Shown in pieces: positions 15,651 to 24,705 of a DNA stretch of 64,000 bases. A program made the translations under genes and the position numbers. Position 1 is the first letter of the stretch. Each line of letters starts with the position of its first letter. Origin of the DNA: an uncultured Oscillospiraceae bacterium (GTDB taxonomy: Bacteria > Bacillota > Clostridia > Oscillospirales > Acutalibacteraceae); assembly GCA_949289045.1 (NCBI GenBank), contig CASEMN010000005.1, forward strand, positions 62,001 through 126,000. The letters are read 5' to 3'. Below the pieces are notes generated by a model that was not told where the DNA came from, made no database searches, and was given only the letters and a program-made list of their open reading frames with translations.

Positions 15651-16874
15651 ATGCACGTTTGTGTAGTAGGACTCGGATATATTGGCTTGCCTACAGCTTT
15701 ATCGCTGGCGGCAAATAACGTAAAGGTTACGGGAGTTGACTATAACCGTGATCTTACGAAGAAATTACAGAACGGAGAGCTTACCTTTGAAGAAAAGGGC
15801 CTCGATCAGCTTTTTGCCGATGCTCTTAAAAACGGTATTGTCTTTTCAAACGAATATGTAGCTGCCGACGCTTATATTGTTGCAGTGCCGACACCTTACG
15901 AGAAGGACAACAAGAAGATTGATCCTACTTATGTTGTAAATGCTGTTAAAAGCGTTATGGAAGTATGTCCCAAAGGCGGAATTGTGATTATTGAATCCAC
16001 AATTTCTCCCGGAACAATTGATAAATTTGTACGTCCCGTAATCGAGGAAAAGGGCTTTGTACTTGGTGAGGATATTCACCTTGCCCATGCTCCCGAGCGT
16101 ATTCTTCCCGGAAATATGCTCTATGAGCTTTCACACAATGCACGTACAATCGGCGCTGACGAGCCTGAAATAGGCGAAAAGGTAAAGGAAATTTACAGCA
16201 GCTTCTGCAAGGCTCAGATTGTTGTAACAGATATACGTACAGCTGAAATGTCAAAGGTTGTTGAGAATACATTCCGTGATATTAACATCGCTTTTGCAAA
16301 CGAGCTTGTAAAGATCTGCCGCAGCGGCGGAATGGATGTTTATGAAATCATCAAGATTGCTAATCTCCATCCCCGTGTTAACATTCTTACTCCCGGTCCC
16401 GGTGTCGGCGGTCACTGCATTTCAGTTGACCCCTGGTTCCTTGTAGGCGACTATCCCGGACTTGCAAACATCATTCTTGCAGCACGTAAGATAAACGATT
16501 CAATGCCCGAGTTCGTTCTTGAGAGAATCAACGAGATCATGAAGGAAAACGGCCTTAAGGACGTTACACGTGTTGGTCTTTACGGTTTAACATACAAAGA
16601 GGATGTTGACGATATTCGTGAGAGCCCGACTCTTCAGATGCTTGACTGCATGGAGCGTCATCTCGCTTCCGGCGTAAAGGTATATGATCCCTTTATCTCC
16701 GCCGATATAGTTCCCAACCAGTACCATGATTTTGACGCATTCTTAAATGATGTTGATATGGTAGTTGTGCTTGTAGGACATTCAGAGATCCGCAATAACA
16801 TTGATAAGCTCAAGGGCAAGGTTGTTCTCGATACACGTCATTTACCCGGCCTTGAGGACGCTTACAAGATGTAA
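15651..16874 (+). CDS. wecC: nucleotide-sugar dehydrogenase, UDP-N-acetylmannosamine dehydrogenase type
   Basis: A 407-residue NAD-dependent, four-electron-oxidising UDP-sugar dehydrogenase. The Rossmann loop GLGYIGLPTALSLA is at the N-terminus; VESTISPGT-like IIESTISPGTIDKF and APERILPGN follow. The catalytic cysteine lies in GPGVGGHCISVDPWF, and GLTYKEDVDDIRESP marks the C-terminal domain. HAPERILPG and HCISVDPWF resemble WecC/UDP-ManNAc dehydrogenases more than UDP-glucose dehydrogenases. It would supply UDP-ManNAcA for the glycan made by the two preceding transferases. GGAGGGTGA precedes the ATG and a terminator follows. Confidence 0.9.
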   Translation: MHVCVVGLGYIGLPTALSLAANNVKVTGVDYNRDLTKKLQNGELTFEEKGLDQLFADALKNGIVFSNEYVAADAYIVAVPTPYEKDNKKIDPTYVVNAVKSVMEVCPKGGIVIIESTISPGTIDKFVRPVIEEKGFVLGEDIHLAHAPERILPGNMLYELSHNARTIGADEPEIGEKVKEIYSSFCKAQIVVTDIRTAEMSKVVENTFRDINIAFANELVKICRSGGMDVYEIIKIANLHPRVNILTPGPGVGGHCISVDPWFLVGDYPGLANIILAARKINDSMPEFVLERINEIMKENGLKDVTRVGLYGLTYKEDVDDIRESPTLQMLDCMERHLASGVKVYDPFISADIVPNQYHDFDAFLNDVDMVVVLVGHSEIRNNIDKLKGKVVLDTRHLPGLEDAYKM

Positions 16875-16897
16875 TCTTAATAGTATTATTAAATCTA

Positions 16898-16924
16898 AAG
16901 GACGCAGCGAAAGCTGCGTCCTTT
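16898..16924 (+). terminator. terminator of the surface-glycan operon
   Basis: AAAGGACGCAGC/GCTGCGTCCTTT stem with a short loop, 22 bases after the wecC stop. Confidence 0.8.
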
Positions 16925-16987
16925 CAATTTGCAGATAAAGTGGGTTTTCGCTATTGCATGGAAATAAATTATATAGTTAACTTTCGT

Positions 16988-17243
16988 CGCAGGCATTAAT
17001 AGTCGTTTTTTGCCGTCAGTCGGTGTGTGAATTGCGTGCAGGCTCAGCCTGCTGCGAATTGTGTGCAGGTTTAACCTGCCCGCAGGCACTTATAGTTGTT
17101 CGTTGCCGTCAGTCGGTGTGCGATTTGGATGCAAACTCAGTTTGCTGCGAATTGTGTGCAGGTTTAACCTGCCCGCAGGCACTTATAGTTGTTCGTTGCC
17201 GTCATTTGGTGTGCGACTTGGATGCAAACTCAGTTTGCTGCCT
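16988..17243 (-). repeat. interspersed palindromic repeat, copy 2: 93-bp tandem array (2.75 units)
   Basis: Three units with an exact 93-base spacing: 16988, 17081 and 17174 (the last partial). Read on the minus strand each unit has a palindrome (GCAAACTGAGTTTGC or GCAGGCTGAGCCTGC), a CGCACACCGA block, a TATAAGTGCCTGCGGG block and a second palindrome GCAGGTTAAACCTGC. It starts directly behind the terminator of the leftward small membrane protein gene, i.e. downstream and in sense. The spacing is a multiple of three and leaves open frames on both strands, but none has a convincing start. Confidence 0.88.
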
Positions 17244-17245
17244 GC

Positions 17246-17282
17246 AAAAACAAAAACCGCCTGCGCTTTACGGCACAGGCGG
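17246..17282 (-). terminator. terminator of the 63-residue membrane protein gene
   Basis: CCGCCTGCGC/GCACAGGCGG stem (17257-17282), followed on the minus strand by TTTTTGTTTTT. Confidence 0.8.
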
Positions 17283-17301
17283 CGTTTCGCTCAATTAAAT
17301 T

Positions 17302-17493
17302 TTAGGCAACTGTTGTTTCGGAGACAAACTCATCGTCACAGCAGGAGCATGAAACATAATTTTCATATTCATCGTGAGGGATAGCCTTTTTCTTAGCCAT
17401 AAACTTATTTACAGCGTAATAAACGGCTGCTGCTACGCCTGCAATTGCTGCTACAACTGCAAGAACCTTCAAGAGCTTTTTAACAAAATCCAT
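17302..17493 (-). CDS. small membrane protein with a Cys-rich acidic tail, unknown function
   Basis: A 63-residue protein not recognised by family. An N-terminal amphipathic stretch MDFVKKLLK leads into one Ala/Val-rich transmembrane helix (about residues 10-30), then a basic stop (KFMAKKK) and an acidic tail with YVSCSCCDDEF, three cysteines in four positions. The cysteine cluster could bind metal or be oxidised; nothing more can be said. The start is the ATG at 17493 with a near-perfect GGAGGTG site; an upstream codon in frame has none. Its own terminator and strong ribosome site support a real gene. A palindromic repeat array lies directly downstream. Confidence 0.7.
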   Translation of the reverse strand: MDFVKKLLKVLAVVAAIAGVAAAVYYAVNKFMAKKKAIPHDEYENYVSCSCCDDEFVSETTVA

Positions 17494-17820
17494 AAGAAAC
17501 ACCTCCGTTAATTTCAGTTTTCTTTTGCGTTCAAACTGATTATAAACAACCGGGAATAAAATGTCAATGAATAATCTGTAAATTGTCTAAATTAAAAAAT
17601 ATTATAAGTTTAGTATTTATAAATTTTACCTAAAACCGTTCCCCGAAAGCCGCATAAACTGATAAATATTTATTTTAAAGGCAAAGGCCGTAAATTTGAG
17701 AAATTTTAATATGCAAAGAAAAAGAGCAGCCGTTTAGCTGCTCTTTTTCTGTTAATATCAAATTGCAGTTGTGAAAAGCGAATAATCAGAAATAAAACTG
17801 TGTTATAAAATTCGGCAAAG
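17494..17820. other. 327-base AT-rich intergenic region
   Basis: Between two leftward small membrane protein genes. It holds the terminator of the right-hand gene at 17717-17750 and, presumably, the promoter of the left-hand one, but no clear -35/-10 pair was identified. No gene seen. Confidence 0.5.
17717..17750 (-). terminator. terminator of the 85-residue membrane protein gene
   Basis: A 14-bp perfect stem (AGAAAAAGAGCAGC and complement) with a six-base loop and A/T flanks. Confidence 0.8.
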
Positions 17821-18078
17821 TTAAGCCGCTCTGCCGGAATCTGAGCTTGCGCTTACTGTTTTACGTCTGCGAACGTGAACGGTTTTGTGCTGCTGGGGAA
17901 CAACTTCTGCTTTTTCGGGTACAGTTTTGTTTTTGCGTGCAGAAATAATAGCTTTTGCAATTGACCGGGCAAGCTTATCCTCAAATTCGATAACCTTTTC
18001 TTCATGCATATATCCGAAAACGAGAAGTCCTCCTGCTACCAGTGCAAATAATATTGTAAAAATGGATCCTGCTGCCAT
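17821..18078 (-). CDS. small single-pass membrane protein behind LexA-like boxes
   Basis: An 85-residue protein with one N-terminal transmembrane helix (about residues 4-23, FTILFALVAGGLLVFGYM), a charged, probably helical cytoplasmic stretch (EEKVIEFEDKLARSIAKAI), and a basic low-complexity tail (HVRRRKTVSASS). No enzymatic motif or LysM domain is visible. An exact TAGGAGG site precedes the ATG. The promoter is flanked by GAAC-N4-GTTC-type sites, so expression is probably induced by DNA damage. Small SOS-induced membrane proteins in other bacteria (YneA, SidA, DivS) delay cell division; by analogy only, this could be a functional counterpart. It has no sequence similarity to them that I can see. 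Confidence 0.7.
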   Translation of the reverse strand: MAAGSIFTILFALVAGGLLVFGYMHEEKVIEFEDKLARSIAKAIISARKNKTVPEKAEVVPQQHKTVHVRRRKTVSASSDSGRAA

Positions 18079-18107
18079 AGTGCATACCTCCTAAACGAAC
18101 ATTAAGT

Positions 18108-18119
18108 GAACATTTGTTC
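18108..18119. promoter_or_regulatory. LexA-like operator (perfect GAAC-N4-GTTC palindrome)
   Basis: GAACATTTGTTC lies about 10-20 bases downstream of the predicted transcription start of the 85-residue membrane protein gene. The Gram-positive LexA consensus is CGAAC-N4-GTTCG; the eight core bases match. Confidence 0.6.
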
Positions 18120-18135
18120 CTCACTTACATTTTGT

Positions 18136-18163
18136 ATTATAACACATCAAAATCAAATGTCAA
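18136..18163 (-). promoter_or_regulatory. promoter of the SOS-like membrane protein gene
   Basis: On the minus strand TTGACA (18163-18158), 16-base spacer, TATAAT (18141-18136). A second, partial LexA-like site (CGAACATTTGTATT, 18175-18162) overlaps and extends upstream of the -35 element. Confidence 0.75.
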
Positions 18164-18189
18164 TACAAATGTTCGATATTTTTCGACTC

Positions 18190-18211
18190 AAAGTCCCATT
18201 ATTGGGACTTT
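18190..18211. other. 9-bp perfect hairpin in intergenic region
   Basis: AAAGTCCCA/TGGGACTTT with a TTAT loop in the spacer between yebC and the small membrane gene. No T run follows, so a terminator role is doubtful. Nothing else was seen from 18212 to 18410. Confidence 0.5.
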
Positions 18212-18412
18212 GCCTAAAAAAGTTTATTCAAACTTTTCTTAATGTAAGAATATCACAATATGTAGAGAAAGTCAATAGAAAATCAACAACATGTTGGGTT
18301 TACCTATGTTTAAGAATCCATTTTTTCAAATAACATCAATGCAAATTGATATATTTTAAACTTAAAAGATATAAACAATTTAAAAAACGGTTCTTTTAAA
18401 TATATAAAAATA

Positions 18413-18432
18413 AGGCGTTCAAAAGAACGCCT
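18413..18432 (-). terminator. terminator of yebC
   Basis: AGGCGTTC/GAACGCCT stem with AAAA loop, followed by TTATTTTTAT on the minus strand. Confidence 0.75.
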
Positions 18433-18440
18433 CAATTTTA

Positions 18441-19169
18441 TTATTCTTCGTTTTCCCAGTTGTGCCAGACAGCCTGAACGTCGTCGTTGTCTTCGAACAT
18501 CTCAAGCATCTTGCTCATGTTCTTTATATCGTCTTCGTTTGTGAGAGTTGTGTATGTACTGGGAACATATTCAACTTCAGCTGAAACAAAGGTGTAGCCG
18601 GCAGCCTCAAGAGCATCTCTTACAGCGCCTAAATCAGATACCTCTGTTCTGATATCGAAAACGTCATCATCTGTAAGGAAATCGGAAGCGCCTGCTTCGA
18701 GAGCATCCTCCATAAGCTTCTCTTCGTCAACGTCTTCCTTTTCAATAAGGATAACGCCCTGCTTTGTGAACATGAAGGAAACGCAGCCTGTCTGGCCCAT
18801 GTTTCCGCCGTACTTGTCGAAATAGTGACGAACGTCTGCGGCTGTACGGTTGCGGTTATCGGTAAGAGCCTCAACAATAACTGCAATACCTGAAGGACCG
18901 TAGCCTTCGTATACGATCTCCTCGTAGTTGTCGGCGTTTCCGTCTCCGGAAGCTTTCTTGATGATTCTTTCGATATTGTCGTTGGGGACGTTGTTTGCCT
19001 TAGCTTTTGCAATAACATCCTTGAGCTTTGAGTTAGATGACGGATCGGGACCGCCTTCACGAACTGCTACGGCAATCTCTCTGCCTATTTTAGTGAAAAC
19101 CTTGGCACGCTGACCGTCGGTTTTTTCTTTTTTACGTTTAATTGTACTCCATTTTGAATGTCCCGACAT
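18441..19169 (-). CDS. yebC: YebC/PmpR family DNA-binding regulatory protein
   Basis: A 242-residue YebC-family protein. The signature N-terminus [19 protein letters not shown] and the segments [20 protein letters not shown] and [20 protein letters not shown] are all present, and the length is standard. The family binds DNA to regulate transcription and, in recent work on Gram-positive members, helps ribosomes pass difficult peptide stretches such as polyproline. It is monocistronic here, with AGGAGG before the ATG and its own terminator. Confidence 0.95.
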   Translation of the reverse strand: MSGHSKWSTIKRKKEKTDGQRAKVFTKIGREIAVAVREGGPDPSSNSKLKDVIAKAKANNVPNDNIERIIKKASGDGNADNYEEIVYEGYGPSGIAVIVEALTDNRNRTAADVRHYFDKYGGNMGQTGCVSFMFTKQGVILIEKEDVDEEKLMEDALEAGASDFLTDDDVFDIRTEVSDLGAVRDALEAAGYTFVSAEVEYVPSTYTTLTNEDDIKNMSKMLEMFEDNDDVQAVWHNWENEE

Positions 19170-19251
19170 ATAAAATCCTCCTGAAAAAATATACTTCTTT
19201 ATTTTATCACATTATATAAGTCTTTGCAAATATGCAAAGGATAAAAGGCTA

Positions 19252-20151
19252 TTACTGATTGTTTTCGTCGGCGGACTTAAAGCCTTCGCCGAGAATTTCG
19301 CCTGCTTCGCTGATAATAGTAAAGGTGTTGGGATCAACGGAATTGATAATCTTGTTGATTCTCGATACTTCACTGCTTCTTACAGCGCAGATTACCATGT
19401 TTTTATCCTTGCCTGTATATCCGCCTTTAACGGGGAGAATGGAAACGCCTCTGGGGGTCTGACCGGTAATAGCTTTTGCAATGTCGTCTGCTTTTTCCGT
19501 AAATACCATAAGCATTTTGCCGTTTCCTGTACCGTAAAGGATATAGTCAATGGCTCTGGAGCTAACGAAAACTGTGATAATAGCATAGAGTACGCTTTCG
19601 ATGCTTTTAAAGACAATTCCCGAAATGGCGATAACAAGTAAATCTGCGGCAAGGATAACTCGGCCCATAGAGATATGAGGCCATTTAAGTCGCATAAGCC
19701 GTCCCATAATATCTGTACCGCCGGAAGTAAAGCCTCGCATAAGAATAAGGGCGAGACCTGCACCGTTGAGGACGCCGCCGAAAAGACAGGCCAAAAGCTC
19801 GTCGCCTTGGTAAACAGGGAGGAAAGTGGCGGTTATATCAAGCATTGCTGAAAGAAGAACCGTAACTCCTGCGGAGCCTACAATAAATTTAAAGCCTAAA
19901 AATTTCCAAGCAAGGAGGAAAAGAGGAATGTTGATTAAAAGGTTTGCAGTACCTATGGGAATAATATCGGCCACATAGTTAATAACTATTGCAAGACCTG
20001 TTGCGCCGCCGGGAGCTATCTGGTTGGGAGCCGTAAACATATTTACTCCAACTGAGTAAAGAAAGCAGCCTATAGAGCAAAAGATAATATGGGTAATAAT
20101 TTCTCTAACTCTGGCACGTCCCGGAGATTTAAATTTGGTTTCCTTTTTCAC
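19252..20151 (-). CDS. YitT family membrane protein (DUF161/DUF2179)
   Basis: A 299-residue protein with five to six hydrophobic helices in the first 210 residues (GCFLYSVGVNMF, APNQIAPGGATGLAIVINY, MRGFTSGGTDIMGRLM) and a soluble C-terminal DUF2179 domain (TPRGVSILPVKGGYTGKDK, NTFTIISEAGEILG). The N-terminal GGATG and TSGGTD motifs are characteristic. The family is common in Firmicutes, function unresolved; the C-terminal domain is thought to sense a ligand. No functional partner is adjacent. Confidence 0.9.
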   Translation of the reverse strand: MKKETKFKSPGRARVREIITHIIFCSIGCFLYSVGVNMFTAPNQIAPGGATGLAIVINYVADIIPIGTANLLINIPLFLLAWKFLGFKFIVGSAGVTVLLSAMLDITATFLPVYQGDELLACLFGGVLNGAGLALILMRGFTSGGTDIMGRLMRLKWPHISMGRVILAADLLVIAISGIVFKSIESVLYAIITVFVSSRAIDYILYGTGNGKMLMVFTEKADDIAKAITGQTPRGVSILPVKGGYTGKDKNMVICAVRSSEVSRINKIINSVDPNTFTIISEAGEILGEGFKSADENNQ

Positions 20152-20303
20152 GCTAAATCACCGCCGTAAAATATTTTTTCATAGAAAAGACTTTCTTATG
20201 GGATAACTGCGCTAAATGAAAATAAAGCTCAAGATATTCAATTTGCTTTAAACAGAAAGGAAATTGCAAAACTATAAAGCATATCCGAAAATATTATATG
20301 CTA

Positions 20304-20696
20304 TTACCTATTGTTTATCAAACGGAAAATTTCACGAATGCGCTCTGTTTCACCTTTGAGGTACAGATAACCGAAAAGAGCTTCAAGGCCCGTTGCATAG
20401 TGGTAATCGGCAGGGTTCGAGTTTTTAGGCAAATGATTTGTCCTTGTGTTGCGGGCTCTTTTGAAAACCGCCGCTTCCTCTTCGGTAAGAAGAGGAAGAA
20501 TGTCTTTTATGGCCTGAGCCTGGGCGGATGCCTTTACCTGTTCAACTGCAAGCTTGTGAAGAGCGTTTACAGGTCTGTTGGCGTCGGTTACAAGGGATTC
20601 TCTAACAAGCAAATCGTAGACTGTATCGCCTACGAATGCAAGGGAAAGGGAACTGAGCTGAAGGGGATCGCAGGATTTTCCTGAAAGTGTCTCCAT
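20304..20696 (-). CDS. mrnC: Mini-ribonuclease III
   Basis: A 130-residue stand-alone RNase III catalytic domain lacking the dsRNA-binding domain, the Mini-III type that matures 23S rRNA ends in Firmicutes. Motifs: LSLAFVGDTVYDLLVRE (with the catalytic Asp), RPVNALHKLAVEQVKA, RARN and YHYATGLEALFGYLYL (second acidic cluster). The frame opens at GTG 20705, but GGGGTG lies six bases ahead of the ATG at 20696, which I take as the start. It follows obgE by 13 bases and is co-transcribed with it. Confidence 0.93.
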   Translation of the reverse strand: METLSGKSCDPLQLSSLSLAFVGDTVYDLLVRESLVTDANRPVNALHKLAVEQVKASAQAQAIKDILPLLTEEEAAVFKRARNTRTNHLPKNSNPADYHYATGLEALFGYLYLKGETERIREIFRLINNR

Positions 20697-20709
20697 TTTC
20701 GTCACCCCG

Positions 20710-22439
<1,730 letters not shown>

Positions 22440-22460
22440 TTGTCATGCTCCTTTCATAGC

Positions 22461-22493
22461 AATTGCCGCAACGCAGTTAACGAAGCGGCAATT
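22461..22493. other. 9-bp hairpin between pseudokinase and GNAT genes
   Basis: AATTGCCGC/GCGGCAATT with a 15-base loop and no T tail; a weak terminator or mRNA-stability structure at the 3' end of the pseudokinase gene. Confidence 0.4.
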
Positions 22494-22511
22494 TAAAATT
22501 AGTTATAAAAC

Positions 22512-24218
22512 TTACTGTGCTTCCTGTGCATTATCAGGCACTTCGGCTGTGTCAATGGAAGCTTCGGTTTCGGTAGAAGAAGGTTCTGATGAGGTTTCGG
22601 GCTCATCCCATACCTGGAGGAAAATCTTCTCGTCTACTCGATACTCCTTCTCTAAATCATTAGGAGTCATAGAGTAAACCGTTCCCGCCTCGTGGGTTCC
22701 GTCGTTTAACCTTAAAACTTTTGAAATGTTTGTAAATCCTTCTTCTTCAAGGGCTTTTACGGCGTCTTCATATGTTGAATTTACAACGTTGGGAAGCTTT
22801 GCCATTTTAAGGCCCTTACTTACTACGAGAGTAACTTTAATTTTTCCGTTTGCAGGAAGAGTTTGTGTAGAATCAGGCTCCGGATCCTGGGAGATAATCA
22901 TTCCCTCTGTGACTGTGTCGCTGTATTCCTCTTTTACGGTGAATTCAAAAGTAGCGTTCCAGCTTGCAGTTGCACGTACTGTAGAATAATACTGGCCTTC
23001 GAATCTCGGTATCTGAATTTGCTGGTCGCTGACTGATCCTGAGGGAACAATATCCTCGTTGCCGCTGTCCTTGAAAATATCGTCACGGAAAGCTATGAGC
23101 ACAACTACAACCACAATCGCAATACATGCCACGGCGCTCAGTATACCGGCTCTGATGGCTATTTTTTTGTTTTCCTTACTCATTCCCTTTTTCTGCTTAT
23201 TTTGAGGAGCTTCATCCTCTTTGGAGTAAGGAATGCCTGCTGTATATCCGCCTGACATACTTGACGAAGCGGAAAGCTCACCTCTGAGCTGGTCAACGGT
23301 GCGTGTTCTGTCTTCGGGAAGAATCTGCATAGCGTTGATAATAGCGTTTATGACATAAGCGGGAATCTGCTCGGCAAATTTGCCCGGAATCATCATTTTA
23401 TCATTGGTAACTCTTGAGGTAGCCTCAATGGGAGTGCTGCCGATAAGAGCTCTGTAAAGGACGGCTGCGAAAGCATAAATATCTGTCCAGGGACCCTGTC
23501 TGCCTTCAAATCCGTACTGTTCAATTGCAGCGTAGCCGGGGAAAAGCTGGGCTGTTATATCGCCTCTTGCAGTTCTGGCCTGACCTATGCTGAAACCGGT
23601 TATACGAACTTTATTATCGTTTCCGATTACTAAAGTTGAGGGAGAAATACCTCTGTGGATTATTCCGGCTGTATGAAGTGTGCCGAGGGTGGAGAGTACA
23701 GGCATAAACATTGAGCGTGCCTGATCCCATGAAATATATCCGTTTTTGCTCTGGAGAAGATAGTCGCGAAGAGTTATACCTTCAATATGTTCTGAAATAG
23801 CATAAGCTGTGCCGTAATCCTCAACAATGTCAAAAGCGGAGATAAGAGCTGTAAGGCCTCTCATTCTAACAAGCTTGCGCCAAAGCTCCAAAAAGCTCTG
23901 GTAACAGTCGCTGAAAACATTTTCCGAGCCGGCCTGAGGTTTAAGCTCAAGTGTATCAGCGTCTCTCTGAGAAATGGCGTCAGGAAGGAACTCTCTTATG
24001 CACACCGGTGTGTTTTGGTTAGAATCCCATCCCATGTATGTTGCGCCGTCGCCGTTAAATTCGAGAAGTCTGCCTACTAAATAACGTCCGCCGACAACGG
24101 TGCGAAGGGGCAGATAGGGCAGCATCTGAGGTGAATCGGCACGGAAACCGCAGTAAGGGCACTGCTTTTCATCGCCTATCTCCTTCATGCAATTCATACA
24201 AAGATTTTCAGTATTCAT
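22512..24218 (-). CDS. PASTA-domain membrane pseudokinase with N-terminal zinc ribbon
   Basis: About 568 residues. Order: a four-cysteine zinc ribbon (Cys7, 10, 20, 23), a Ser/Thr-kinase fold (about 45-300), one transmembrane helix (about 360-385), then two extracellular PASTA-like repeats and an acidic Ser/Thr-rich tail. PASTA kinases bind muropeptides and control wall growth and germination. Here the catalytic set is missing: the VAIK lysine is Arg75 (PVCIREF), the HRD aspartate is Gly170 (IIHRGISPSTL, which also lacks the following Lys and Asn), and DFG reads GFS (residues 188-190). Phosphotransfer is therefore unlikely and a scaffold or sensor role is inferred. AGGAGAGG supports the ATG at 24218 rather than an in-frame codon at 24287. 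Confidence 0.85.
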   Translation of the reverse strand: MNTENLCMNCMKEIGDEKQCPYCGFRADSPQMLPYLPLRTVVGGRYLVGRLLEFNGDGATYMGWDSNQNTPVCIREFLPDAISQRDADTLELKPQAGSENVFSDCYQSFLELWRKLVRMRGLTALISAFDIVEDYGTAYAISEHIEGITLRDYLLQSKNGYISWDQARSMFMPVLSTLGTLHTAGIIHRGISPSTLVIGNDNKVRITGFSIGQARTARGDITAQLFPGYAAIEQYGFEGRQGPWTDIYAFAAVLYRALIGSTPIEATSRVTNDKMMIPGKFAEQIPAYVINAIINAMQILPEDRTRTVDQLRGELSASSSMSGGYTAGIPYSKEDEAPQNKQKKGMSKENKKIAIRAGILSAVACIAIVVVVVLIAFRDDIFKDSGNEDIVPSGSVSDQQIQIPRFEGQYYSTVRATASWNATFEFTVKEEYSDTVTEGMIISQDPEPDSTQTLPANGKIKVTLVVSKGLKMAKLPNVVNSTYEDAVKALEEEGFTNISKVLRLNDGTHEAGTVYSMTPNDLEKEYRVDEKIFLQVWDEPETSSEPSSTETEASIDTAEVPDNAQEAQ

Positions 24219-24705
24219 AACAGTTAATCCTCTCCTGTTTTTTCCGCATTTGCGGTTACAGAGATTTTTCTCTGTGCTGTAATACATTTTTTTACTTTTA
24301 CGTTACACGATATAATATCAAATTTAACCGCTATTTGTCAAGGAATAAGCCTTTTTGCAGTGTTCTTTCTCATAACTGGAGAGTTTGGCTTTTCATAAAA
24401 GCCTTATTATTGCGCCGGCAATAACCTAACGGTTTATGGCGAAAAAGCCTTTAACCGGAAAAATTATTACTTTTGCAGAAAAATTTTAAATTTTGGTTTT
24501 AAAAGCATTGCGTCTAATTTTTTCTTGCGAATGTGTATATTATCATATACAATAAAGTATATTTGTAAGTGACGGATGTTTAAAACTGAATTATAGAAAA
24601 TAAGTTAAGAGTTTATTTTATAACTTTGTAATGTCGGCGGAATGTTTTACCGTCTTACTTTAGAAGTTTAAATCGCAAAATAAAATTAAGGCGGTGAAAT
24701 TTTGA
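24219..24705. other. 487-base AT-rich divergent intergenic region
   Basis: Lies between the pseudokinase (leftward) and an amino-acid permease (rightward). Apart from the pseudokinase promoter at 24312-24341 no confident element was found; the permease promoter is not obvious. Confidence 0.5.
24312..24341 (-). promoter_or_regulatory. promoter of the pseudokinase gene
   Basis: Minus strand: TTGACA (24341-24336), 18-base spacer, TATTAT (24317-24312), about 95 bases upstream of the chosen ATG. Confidence 0.6.

Noticed and set aside
17023..17384. Two overlapping plus-strand frames of 91 and 107 codons with repeated cysteines
   Set aside because: Both lie in the 93-base repeat array and run through a terminator into the antisense of a small gene; no start signals.
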